DNA of 64,000 nt from Sphingobium_A sp965228065. Its GTDB lineage: Bacteria; Pseudomonadota; Alphaproteobacteria; Sphingomonadales; Sphingomonadaceae. The notes below the pieces were generated by a model. The model was not told the origin of the DNA. It worked only from the letters and a program-made list of their open reading frames with translations, and searched no databases. The position numbers and the translations under genes are program-made. The stretch spans positions 3,720,001 to 3,784,000 of the forward strand of contig OZ245788.1 in NCBI GenBank assembly GCA_965228065.1, given 5' to 3'. Positions 1 through 5,161 of this stretch are shown in pieces; within the stretch, counting starts at the first letter, position 1, and each line of letters begins with the position of its first letter.

Positions 1-2
1 GC

Positions 3-293
3 TCTGGACGCTGGCTGCGCCTGACATGCTGGCGATGCGGGCATGCAAAACAATTTTATCCAAGCGATCTTGAGAAAGCGCTGGGGCGGAAGGGCTGGGA
101 TGAAACCGTTTACAGCTTCGCCAGCCGGTCTGTGTGCGCGTGTGGAGCGCGTTCACCAAAAAGAGAGATGGAATGGAAGCCAAGCGATAGGCCGCTCTGG
201 GCGAAGCTCGCTTTTCCATCGCCGGGGGACGATCAAGAGGAAATGTCGCGCCAGCTTGGCGAGCACATGGAAGCCAAGCGTAACAAAAAATGA
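3..293 (+). CDS. Partial zinc-ribbon-like small protein (5' end cut by window)
   Basis: An open frame enters from the left edge and ends at TGA 291-293, giving 96 visible residues without the start. It has a CWRCGH pair near residues 9-13 and a CACG pair near residues 45-48, spaced as in a zinc ribbon. The tail is charged (ends AKRNKK). Alphaproteobacterial mobile elements often carry short proteins with such paired CxxC motifs. The function is unknown; binding of nucleic acid is a guess from the metal-site pattern. Another frame across the same bases, starting at 43, lacks any family signal and is taken as a shadow. Confidence 0.6.
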   Translation, partial: SGRWLRLTCWRCGHAKQFYPSDLEKALGRKGWDETVYSFASRSVCACGARSPKREMEWKPSDRPLWAKLAFPSPGDDQEEMSRQLGEHMEAKRNKK

Positions 294-413
294 TTTTGCT
301 ACCTCTGAAATCTTTCTTGTCAAACTTAGAACTTAATTGATGACAGATTTTGATTCTATGATATTTCCCTCTCTATCAGCAACGAAGCTGTAGAAAGGTC
401 AACATGGTTTGAT

Positions 414-1049
414 ATGAGTGAACTGTCAGATTATCTTTTTGAGTGTGATGACACGAATGAACCACGAATCATTGATTGCATCATGGAGCTTGCGGCGATG
501 ATCAACTCCGTTGGTGGGTGCTTCATGATGAATCACGCTGTGGTCACCAAAAAAGATGATCAGACATACCTCATTGAACACGATGCCTTCGAAGCGTCTG
601 GATCGCTCACCAATGGAGCGGCTCTTACCATTCATGTGAGTGGTGACGACGATAGCAGATATGAAGCGTTCGTTGAGTGGCTGATAATGTCGATCTGTCA
701 CACAGAAACGCATATCGCCAATGCGATCGAAGAGGCCGCGCCTCTAATCGGTCTGCGAGACACGCTTTATGGTGATCTGGAAGAGGCTCTTTCCAAAATA
801 GAGGCCATGATTGAACCGTATCGTAACATGGTGCATATTTCCGACGAGCCTTTTGAAAGAAATTATTTTCGCATTACGACTGGTCCAGCCATCAGCTTCG
901 ATGGTGTCCGCGTTTGCGATTCAAAAATTCATGCGCTCAGCCTTACTCTTGAGAGCCACGACTGGATGATTGAGAACTCGGCGGATGGTGTGAACTTTTT
1001 CACTAATAGCGATAGTGATGCGGTTCTTGCGCAGATGTCATTGTCATGA
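414..1049 (+). CDS. Unknown acidic element protein, 211 aa, first gene of a four-gene run
   Basis: Starts at ATG 414 without a good Shine-Dalgarno sequence; the nearest purine run is about 12 nt upstream. The product is acidic with no membrane segment or recognisable domain. Its C-terminus (NSDSDAVLAQMSLS) weakly matches the C-terminal signature (DA-x-L/F-x-x-M) shared by other small proteins of this element. The stop overlaps the next start as ATGA at 1046-1049, so the genes at 414, 1046 and 1417 are probably translationally coupled. A motif similar to one in front of the excisionase-like gene at 11563 lies about 80 nt upstream (313-333). Function unknown. Confidence 0.65.
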   Translation: MSELSDYLFECDDTNEPRIIDCIMELAAMINSVGGCFMMNHAVVTKKDDQTYLIEHDAFEASGSLTNGAALTIHVSGDDDSRYEAFVEWLIMSICHTETHIANAIEEAAPLIGLRDTLYGDLEEALSKIEAMIEPYRNMVHISDEPFERNYFRITTGPAISFDGVRVCDSKIHALSLTLESHDWMIENSADGVNFFTNSDSDAVLAQMSLS

Positions 1050-1420
1050 CCTTCACACCAATCGATGTGTATCCCGATGAGGTAAACGGCACCGCTGATA
1101 AGCTCATTGTCCTGATCACTCAGTTTGCCGAGCCGGAAACGGTTTCGGATTTTTGGCGAGATATCAATAGCGGCCCTGTGAAAGTGCTTTCCAATGCCAT
1201 CAAACTCGGTGTTGAGTTTAAGGGGTTGGCTGAACATGCCAAAGCGATGGACACGCTTGATGCGATGATCGCCGAGAAAATCGAAGAGCATTTTGCATGC
1301 GCCATCACCATCGGTGCGTTTCATCGATCGCAGGTCGGGTCGCTCTACAACCGCAATTGCATATGGCATGTCGTCTTTGAGAGCGCAGAAGACCACGCAG
1401 CATTGTTGATGCGCGTATGA
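1046..1420 (+). CDS. Small element protein, 124 aa, C-terminal DA-x-L-type signature
   Basis: Begins inside the stop of the preceding gene (ATGA, 1046-1049) and ends overlapping the next start in the same way (1417-1420), a typical coupled arrangement. The sequence is soluble with no transmembrane segment. The end reads HVVFESAEDHAALLMRV, matching the family pattern F-x4-(E/D)DA-x-L-F-K-M found at the C-termini of genes ending at 1629, 8212, 9668 and 10539. Short proteins with this kind of C-terminus are common among unannotated phage genes. No function can be assigned. Confidence 0.65.
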   Translation: MTFTPIDVYPDEVNGTADKLIVLITQFAEPETVSDFWRDINSGPVKVLSNAIKLGVEFKGLAEHAKAMDTLDAMIAEKIEEHFACAITIGAFHRSQVGSLYNRNCIWHVVFESAEDHAALLMRV

Positions 1421-1629
1421 TCGTCCTCACCATCCCCTTCACGCTCTTGCGACCATCCCGGAAACGCCGAGCGCTTAGGGTCGGTGGGGTATGGCGTTGG
1501 CGAGAGGATGTAACGGAATGGTGTTTTGCAAATCGCATCCTATGCTATGCACGCCATGGGGATGACGGTTTCACAACACGGTTCAAAGACGCTGAAAGCG
1601 CCATGCTGTTCCAGATGAAATGGCTATAA
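1417..1629 (+). CDS. Small element protein, 70 aa, C-terminal DA-x-LFQM signature
   Basis: Starts at ATG 1417, overlapping the stop of the gene before it. The basic N-terminal half is followed by TTRFKDAESAMLFQMKWL, a good match to the element's C-terminal signature F-x-x-x-x-DA-x-LFKM. At 70 residues it is close to the minimal size of this family. It is followed after about 13 nt by a secreted-protein gene. Function unknown. The conserved tail suggests a common interaction surface or fold (inference). Confidence 0.6.
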   Translation: MIVLTIPFTLLRPSRKRRALRVGGVWRWREDVTEWCFANRILCYARHGDDGFTTRFKDAESAMLFQMKWL

Positions 1630-1642
1630 ATTGGAGGGGATC

Positions 1643-2095
1643 ATGAAAATCATTTTAGCAAGCGTGGCCTTGATGCTCGCTGGTGAGGCATCGGCTCAGA
1701 CGCTGTTCAAGGAAGTCAAGGTTGGCACCACGCTTGAGGAACTGGCCGTGATGTTCCCTTCGGACAAGTTCCGTGGTCGGGAAACATGGGTCTACAATGC
1801 ACTCACGCTGCCTAACTGTGCGGTCAATGCAGTCTTCCTGCATCCCAAGCAGTCGGTTGAGCGTGTGCGGCTTGAGGGGACATGTCCAGACGCCATGTTT
1901 GCAGCCGCTGTCACCAAGTGGGGACCACCATTGTCCGATACTGCGAGCGTTGGCAGGGACTATGCTGGACGCACTCAGAAACAGTCATGGAAATGGGTCA
2001 AGGATGGTGTCTCGGTAACGATGAACGCTGATACAAACAACGCCATGTTTAAGCGCTTCACTGTGATGATTGAACCGGCTGGCGGGGGACTGTGA
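1643..2095 (+). CDS. Secreted/periplasmic small protein with signal peptide
   Basis: ATG 1643 is chosen because GGAGGGG lies 5 nt upstream; an in-frame TTG at 1631 sits before the ribosome site. Residues 1-18 form a signal peptide (short basic start, hydrophobic core, ASA-Q cleavage site). The mature part of about 130 residues has two cysteines (LPNC and GTCP) that could form a disulfide. Its pattern of a short motif repeat around VGTTLEEL resembles small periplasmic proteins that monitor or bind, but no family is recognised. It is last in the run starting at 414 and is followed by a hairpin at 2103-2134. Confidence 0.65.
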   Translation: MKIILASVALMLAGEASAQTLFKEVKVGTTLEELAVMFPSDKFRGRETWVYNALTLPNCAVNAVFLHPKQSVERVRLEGTCPDAMFAAAVTKWGPPLSDTASVGRDYAGRTQKQSWKWVKDGVSVTMNADTNNAMFKRFTVMIEPAGGGL

Positions 2096-2102
2096 GGCGA
2101 AC

Positions 2103-2134
2103 GATGAATGACTCACCTAAGCGGGTCATTCATC
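2103..2134 (+). terminator. Hairpin between convergent genes
   Basis: GATGAATGAC at 2103-2112 pairs perfectly with GTCATTCATC at 2125-2134 across a 12-nt loop. There is no T run, so it is a possible bidirectional terminator or mRNA-stabilising hairpin between the gene ending at 2095 and the opposing gene ending at 2161. Confidence 0.35.
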
Positions 2135-2160
2135 GGCCATGATAATTAGTGCAAACCTAT

Positions 2161-2373
2161 TTAGTCATCGTCCCCAAGAGGGTTGTGAAAGCCGATCCTG
2201 TCAGGGACGCGGCATATCTCGTTGCCATGTTCGTCCAATAACCCTGTGAAGACGATCACTTGGTCATCTACCTCAACATTCGAGATGAGACGGTCTGGCC
2301 ACCATTGCTCATCGTCTTCATAGGCACGGGCTGGGGATGGTCGCATTGACCGTGGCCGGGTGATGTATCTCAT
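2161..2373 (-). CDS. Small hypothetical element protein, 70 aa
   Basis: ATG at 2373 is preferred over the TTG one codon upstream because a TAAATA box ends 4 nt before it, as for several other element genes. No Shine-Dalgarno sequence is present. The product has a proline/arginine-rich N-terminus and a beta-like C-terminal part (VDDQVIVFTGLLDEHGN, then RIGFHNP) typical of short phage-encoded hypothetical proteins. It opposes the gene ending at 2095. Function unknown. Confidence 0.55.
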   Translation of the reverse strand: MRYITRPRSMRPSPARAYEDDEQWWPDRLISNVEVDDQVIVFTGLLDEHGNEICRVPDRIGFHNPLGDDD

Positions 2374-2377
2374 CAAC

Positions 2378-2383
2378 TATTTA
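2378..2383 (-). promoter_or_regulatory. TAAATA box 4 nt before ATG 2373
   Basis: Reads TAAATA-GTTG-ATG on the minus strand. No -35 hexamer or Shine-Dalgarno sequence accompanies it. One member of the element-wide set of TAAATA boxes at fixed short distance from start codons. Confidence 0.45.
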
Positions 2384-2673
2384 GAAGGTGGCTCGCAACC
2401 GTTGCCGTGCCACAATCACTTCAACGGTTGCTCAAACGGTGCGCTATCACCGTGCAGCATCGCCCGTCACCTACCCGGTGTCGTCCAATCGGCTAAGCCG
2501 ACGATTTCCCCTGCGCCAAATGCGAGGCGTTGCCATCGTTATTTATGATCCGCACCCATAATCCGGACGATCGATCCTAAGCGTTTCTCAGAGCCCTTCT
2601 GAGAGAGTGGCACTGGACAGCCCGGATGGCCGGGGATGCGCTCAGCGGCTTTCTCTGGGATTAAATCAGGCAC
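2384..2673. other. Stretch without a convincing gene
   Basis: About 290 bases between the small gene starting at 2373 and the higBA terminator. Plus-strand open frames here (from 2360 and 2607) have no ribosome site and no family signal. The region holds a TAAATA box followed by a 21-codon ORF on the minus strand (2471-2536) and a short hairpin (TCTCAGA/TCTGAGA near 2587-2605). No tRNA or known RNA fold was recognised. Confidence 0.4.
2471..2536 (-). CDS. Possible 21-codon micro-ORF behind a TAAATA box
   Basis: ATG at 2536 lies 3 nt after TAAATA (2545-2540) on the minus strand and opens a 21-codon arginine-rich ORF ending in TAG. It is listed only because the box-to-start geometry matches clearly real genes of the element. 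It could equally be a chance ORF or the start of a non-coding transcript. Confidence 0.2.
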   Translation of the reverse strand: MATPRIWRRGNRRLSRLDDTG

Positions 2674-2701
2674 AAAAAAGGGGGAGCCCGAAGGCTCCCC
2701 C
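2674..2701 (-). terminator. Intrinsic terminator of higBA
   Basis: On the minus strand GGGGGAGCC-TTCG-GGCTCCCCC is followed by TTTTTT, a strong nine-base-pair stem with a UUCG tetraloop. It lies 29 nt after the higA stop and ends the toxin-antitoxin transcript. Confidence 0.85.
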
Positions 2702-2730
2702 AGTGCTTACCACGGTAGGACAGGGTAGGA

Positions 2731-3066
2731 TTAAGCAGGCAGAGGAATGCGCTCAATCTCAGCGAGAACAGCGGGAGGATTCTTCTTCATCTCCGACGCT
2801 TCCCATTCGTGATACATGCTCACGATAAGCTCAGCGTCCAAGCCAAACGCTTTCTCAATCCGCAAGGCCATCTCAGTGCTGAGAGGACGCTTGCCGGTGA
2901 GAAGGGCGCTCAGGAAGCTGCGTGGCGTCTTGAGCGCCTGTGCGGCTGCTTCAATCGTCATACCACGCTCTTCAATCTCATCGCGGATGATCGATCCAAC
3001 ATGAGGCGGATCAACCATGCGTGTGATGTTGACCACAAGGGGCACATCAAACTTATAGTTTTCCAT
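2731..3066 (-). CDS. higA: HigA-family antitoxin, XRE-type HTH
   Basis: Antitoxin of a HigBA module: it binds and neutralises the HigB RNase and represses its own promoter. The 111-residue product carries an XRE/HigA helix-turn-helix: IRDEIEERGMTIEAAAQAL, a typical recognition stretch (RSFLSALLTGKRPLS) and the AFGLDAE element. ATG 3066 is chosen because the longer frame starting at 3117 would read back into the intergenic hairpin. It follows higB by 78 nt, the toxin-first order usual for higBA. A TATAAT at 3085-3080 could give the antitoxin its own promoter. The C-terminal extension with prolines is unremarkable. Confidence 0.88.
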   Translation of the reverse strand: MENYKFDVPLVVNITRMVDPPHVGSIIRDEIEERGMTIEAAAQALKTPRSFLSALLTGKRPLSTEMALRIEKAFGLDAELIVSMYHEWEASEMKKNPPAVLAEIERIPLPA

Positions 3067-3122
3067 GGCGGTTACTTTCCAATTATATTGGTATAGTTGC
3101 GTTACAGTATTATGCATTAACG

Positions 3123-3144
3123 GGGTGGGGCCGAAGCCCCACCC
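3123..3144 (-). promoter_or_regulatory. UUCG hairpin between higB and higA
   Basis: Directly after the higB stop codon, GGGTGGGGC-TTCG-GCCCCACCC forms a nine-base-pair stem with an extra-stable UUCG loop, with no T run behind it. It may slow or partly stop transcription or set an RNase boundary, altering the toxin:antitoxin ratio (inference). Confidence 0.55.
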
Positions 3145-3444
3145 TTAATGGTAGTCTTCAAAATCCAAATCACTGACTTCCTGTGCCTCAATATCAACAT
3201 AGAAAGTCAACCGGTAATTTGGTGTAACCCTCAGGCTCCAAACATTCGGGCGCGATGGTGATAGTTCATGGGCTTTCCACGATGCTACCGTCATCAACTG
3301 ATTGGGGTGACGCATCTTCAAAATCGTGAAGATCATTGCCCTAATCTTTTCAGCCTCTTTGGGCTGTAGTCCCTTCACCTTGGTTCCAGCGGGCTCTTGA
3401 ACAATCGCAGCAATGCGTTTGTCCTTGACCGTGGTAATCTTCAC
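3145..3444 (-). CDS. higB: HigB-family mRNA-interferase toxin
   Basis: RelE/HigB-fold toxin that cleaves mRNA in the ribosome. The roughly 100-residue product shows the family landmarks: the KGLQPKEAEKIRAM helix, a W-x-A-H-x-L-S-P-S strand, VWSLRVTPNYRLTF and the ending VSDLDFEDYH. GTG 3444 is chosen because AGAGG lies 3-4 nt upstream and the family starts at this point; an in-frame TTG at 3480 would overlap the promoter. Partner higA lies downstream on the same strand. A TTGACA-17-TACTGA promoter precedes it. Such modules often stabilise mobile elements or defend against competing phages. Confidence 0.87.
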   Translation of the reverse strand: MKITTVKDKRIAAIVQEPAGTKVKGLQPKEAEKIRAMIFTILKMRHPNQLMTVASWKAHELSPSRPNVWSLRVTPNYRLTFYVDIEAQEVSDLDFEDYH

Positions 3445-3480
3445 TTTCCTCTCACTTTCTCCCGTCTTGTTGGTATGCAA

Positions 3481-3509
3481 TCAGTAGACGCAATGAGGCG
3501 GATTGTCAA
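3481..3509 (-). promoter_or_regulatory. Sigma70-type promoter of higBA
   Basis: On the minus strand TTGACA (3509-3504) and TACTGA (3486-3481) are separated by exactly 17 nt, upstream of the higB GTG at 3444. This is a standard host-type promoter, unlike the TAAATA-type starts of neighbouring element genes. Confidence 0.6.
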
Positions 3510-3578
3510 GCGACCGTCTGCATTCTGTGGACGGGTCGGCGAAAATGATTCGTGAGAGCCTTACCTGAGCGCAAATGC

Positions 3579-3606
3579 GTCCCTGAGAGCGTCCCTATCG
3601 TGTCCC
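3579..3606. repeat. Three GTCCC direct repeats with 12/11-nt phasing
   Basis: GTCCC occurs at 3579, 3591 and 3602 (GCGTCCCTGA, GCGTCCCTAT, GTGTCCCAAC). A similar 11/22-nt phased cluster lies between the integrase and the tRNA at 12930-12967. Phasing close to one helical turn suggests a bound protein such as an excisionase or regulator. Confidence 0.35.
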
Positions 3607-3619
3607 AACGGGCAAGAAT

Positions 3620-3633
3620 GGCTGATTTCCGCC
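3620..3633. repeat. Copy of the GGCGGAAATCCGCC palindrome family
   Basis: GGCTGATTTCCGCC is one mismatch from the palindrome found at 4809-4822. Further copies are at 4697-4710 and, degenerate, at 12981-12994. Confidence 0.35.
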
Positions 3634-3667
3634 ATTGCCAACTGATTGTGTATCAGTTTGCCGGGAA

Positions 3668-4162
3668 TTATCCCCCAAAATCGAAGTCCGTAGGGGTGAC
3701 ATTGAAGGTCACATTCGGGCTGTTCAGGCTCACCAAGGGCTTATCGCCGAATTGGTTGCGGTTGAACGCCTTGGCGGTCTTTTCCAGCACTTCGATGATC
3801 AACCGGCGATCGGCGACAGGGATCGAGAAATCCATCGCCACGGATAGCATGTGATCGAATTGCGCCAGCGTGCCGATCTCGCGAGCGCGGCGCATCTTTG
3901 CCCCAAAATCCGGGTCATCGTAGCTGCGAGCGTTCACCAGACCGTTATCGATGCCCAATTCCTCACAAACATCCTTCACGGTGTTCCCGCGTGCGACCGA
4001 CGCAAGCATGTATTCAGTCATCTCAGGCTTGAATGAACGGTTGTTGAGCGCTGGGGTGGACTGTGAGGCGATCAATTCGGCGATGATGGCCTTACGGTCG
4101 GGCTTGGCCGTCGCGTTGATGACAGCCGTCTTGGTGCGCTGGGGAAGAGGTTTTCGAGCCAT
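3668..4162 (-). CDS. Terminase-small-subunit-like DNA-binding protein
   Basis: 164 residues. After a basic N-terminus (about 1-45) comes an HTH-like segment (KPEMTEYMLASVARGNTVKDV to about residue 75). Then follow DDPDFGAKMRRAREIGTLAQFDHML and an end with FNRNQFGDKPLV, the layout of phage terminase small subunits (HTH, then D-x-x-F-x-x-x-xRRARE, then a YGDK-like motif). Terminase small subunits recognise the packaging site; satellites use their own to redirect a helper's packaging. No large subunit is visible. ATG 4162 lies 5 nt after a TAAATA box and lacks a Shine-Dalgarno sequence. Another HTH regulator is the alternative. Confidence 0.55.
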   Translation of the reverse strand: MARKPLPQRTKTAVINATAKPDRKAIIAELIASQSTPALNNRSFKPEMTEYMLASVARGNTVKDVCEELGIDNGLVNARSYDDPDFGAKMRRAREIGTLAQFDHMLSVAMDFSIPVADRRLIIEVLEKTAKAFNRNQFGDKPLVSLNSPNVTFNVTPTDFDFGG

Positions 4163-4167
4163 AGCCC

Positions 4168-4173
4168 TATTTA
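4168..4173 (-). promoter_or_regulatory. TAAATA box 5 nt before ATG 4162
   Basis: Minus strand reads GATAAATA-GGGCT-ATG. Member of the element-wide TAAATA set; no Shine-Dalgarno sequence between box and start. Confidence 0.5.
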
Positions 4174-4262
4174 TCGATCAGAAGGCGCGAAGTGTGTCAG
4201 AATGATTATACACCGCTCTTTCAAACGGTTCCCTCAATGTCTCCACATCATAAAGTGAAGGC

Positions 4263-4445
4263 TCATTCACTAATCCCGACAATCTCCTGACTGATGTGGA
4301 TATAGTCAGGAACCTTTTCTTCATAGAATGCCACCACCGCTCTTGCGGTTTCATCCTTCAGGACGCCTCTTATGATGCAAGCGTTGATGAAGGTCATGAC
4401 CGCCTCAGCGGCTTTGGTGTCGATGTGAATTTTAGCTGTTATCAT
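4263..4445 (-). CDS. Small hypothetical element protein, 60 aa
   Basis: ATG 4445 is preferred because TAAATA ends 4 nt upstream and a perfect 11-bp inverted repeat lies just before it (4464-4504). The same frame extends to a GTG at 4550 that also has a TAAATA box one base away. The extension (WRVLLSFPLAFALW) would be hydrophobic but must read through the inverted repeat. The 60-residue product is helical with no recognised domain (MITAKIHIDTKAAEAVMTF start). It lies between the terminase-like gene and the iteron array. Function unknown. Confidence 0.45.
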   Translation of the reverse strand: MITAKIHIDTKAAEAVMTFINACIIRGVLKDETARAVVAFYEEKVPDYIHISQEIVGISE

Positions 4446-4449
4446 CGCA

Positions 4450-4455
4450 TATTTA
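4450..4455 (-). promoter_or_regulatory. TAAATA box 4 nt before ATG 4445
   Basis: Minus strand reads CATAAATA-TGCG-ATG, without a Shine-Dalgarno sequence. A second TAAATA lies further upstream at 4557-4552. Confidence 0.5.
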
Positions 4456-4463
4456 TGCAGATT

Positions 4464-4504
4464 GGCCCGCTGCGCGAAAATGAAACGAAAACACGCAGCG
4501 GGCC
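4464..4504. repeat. Perfect 11-bp inverted repeat with 19-nt loop
   Basis: GGCCCGCTGCG (4464-4474) is exactly complementary to CGCAGCGGGCC (4494-4504). The A-rich spacer contains two CGAAAA blocks. It lies upstream of the small gene at 4445 and beside the iteron region, so it may be an operator, terminator or part of the replication origin. Confidence 0.6.
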
Positions 4505-4618
4505 ACAGAGCGAATGCCAGCGGGAAAGAGAGGAGAACCCGCCAGCGCACTTATTTAGTCAGAGGGCGCGGCATGCATGTTAATCCGGAATCTAATCGCG
4601 TGGGGAGTGGGAAATAGG

Positions 4619-4936
4619 TGTCATCAAATAAAGGTGTCATCATGTCATCACTGTCATCGTCGGAAACTACTATTTCTTAATCGCGTCCTTAGAAATGGCG
4701 GAAATCTGCCAATTTATATAAAGAGAGAATACTTCAAACTGTCTTAAAGCGAAAATTTCTGAAAATGTGTGATGACAGTGATGACATGATGACAACCACC
4801 TTGTTTTTGGCGGATTTCCGCCATTTTAGGTGTCATCAAGGTGTCATCAAACCCGTCATCACTGTCATCAGTTGTCATCAAAGGGTGTCATCAAATTTCA
4901 CGTTTTGATGACACCTTGATGACAGGTATGATGACA
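4619..4936. repeat. Iteron array, probable replication origin of the element
   Basis: The octamer TGTCATCA occurs 14 times exactly. Plus-strand copies start at 4619, 4635, 4643, 4831, 4842, 4863, 4873 and 4886. Minus-strand copies (TGATGACA) start at 4770, 4779, 4787, 4906, 4917 and 4929. One-mismatch copies are at 4652 and 4854. Spacing is 8-13 bp within clusters, and several copies extend to GGTGTCATCAA. An A+T-rich stretch (about 4660-4765) and two copies of the GGCGGAAATCCGCC palindrome lie inside. The primase and DUF3987 genes start just downstream. This is the layout of an iteron-controlled origin; no protein is proven to bind it. Confidence 0.75.
4697..4822. repeat. Two GGCGG(A/T)TTTCYGCC palindromes within the origin region
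   Basis: GGCGGAAATCTGCC at 4697-4710 and GGCGGATTTCCGCC at 4809-4822 are near-perfect and perfect palindromes flanking the first reverse iteron cluster. Related copies are at 3620-3633 and 12981-12994. Confidence 0.5.
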
Positions 4937-5017
4937 CCCCAATCAGCGCCACCACTCCTTAATTTGCAAACCCAGCGATAATAATATTGCAGGTCTGTCA
5001 CGCGATTCGGTATTCTT

Positions 5018-5025
5018 TATAAATA
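5018..5025 (+). promoter_or_regulatory. TATAAATA box upstream of primase leader
   Basis: TATAAATA at 5018-5025 is identical to the consensus -10 element of phage T4 late promoters. It is followed after 6 nt by ATG 5032 of a 34-codon leader ORF. A second TAAATA lies at 5060-5065 inside the leader. Confidence 0.55.
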
Positions 5026-5031
5026 AGTTCG

Positions 5032-5136
5032 ATGCGTGCTGTGGTGGCAGCGTTCAAGATAAATATTGTTGTAAGAAGTCGCGTTTGTTACCCTTACATT
5101 GATTGCTCCCTTGGACACTCACTGCCACCACAGTGA
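5032..5136 (+). CDS. Putative 34-codon leader ORF overlapping the attenuator
   Basis: ATG 5032 follows the TATAAATA box by 6 nt and opens a 34-codon frame (MRAVVAAFKINIVV start). It stops at TGA 5134-5136, inside the 3' arm of the terminator hairpin. Codons 3-7 cover the antiterminator strand. This placement would let translation influence which RNA structure forms. There is no family resemblance, and the ORF may be fortuitous. Confidence 0.35.
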   Translation: MRAVVAAFKINIVVRSRVCYPYIDCSLGHSLPPQ

Positions 5137-5147
5137 GTGTCCTTTTT
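5039..5147 (+). promoter_or_regulatory. Candidate transcription attenuator controlling the primase operon
   Basis: A perfect 12-bp stem (5113-5124 with 5131-5142, six-base loop CCACCA) followed by TTTTT is an intrinsic terminator 15 nt before the primase start. CTGTGGTGGCAG at 5039-5050 is perfectly complementary to CTGCCACCACAG at 5122-5133, i.e. to the loop and inner halves of both arms. The leader RNA can therefore form either terminator or antiterminator. The regulator could be translation of the leader ORF, an antisense RNA or a protein; the sequence does not decide. Confidence 0.7.
5113..5147 (+). terminator. Intrinsic terminator in the primase leader
   Basis: GGACACTCACTG-CCACCA-CAGTGAGTGTCC followed by TTTTT: a perfect 12-bp stem, directly before the primase ribosome site AGGAG at 5152-5156. 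Confidence 0.85.
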
Positions 5148-5161
5148 CATTAGGAGCAATG

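Noticed and set aside
43..336. Plus-strand 97-codon frame
   Set aside because: It overlaps a better frame (3-293) with paired Cys motifs and has no family signal.
2607..2828. Plus-strand 73-codon frame across the higBA terminator
   Set aside because: It crosses a strong terminator hairpin and the higA 3' end, with no ribosome site or similarity.
4446..4550. N-terminal extension of the 60-aa gene from GTG 4550 (hydrophobic)
   Set aside because: It would translate the perfect inverted repeat 4464-4504; the TAAATA box before ATG 4445 fits better. Kept only as an alternative.
4619..4936. CRISPR array
   Set aside because: The repeated unit is 8 bp, in both orientations, with no uniform spacers; the pattern is that of iterons.
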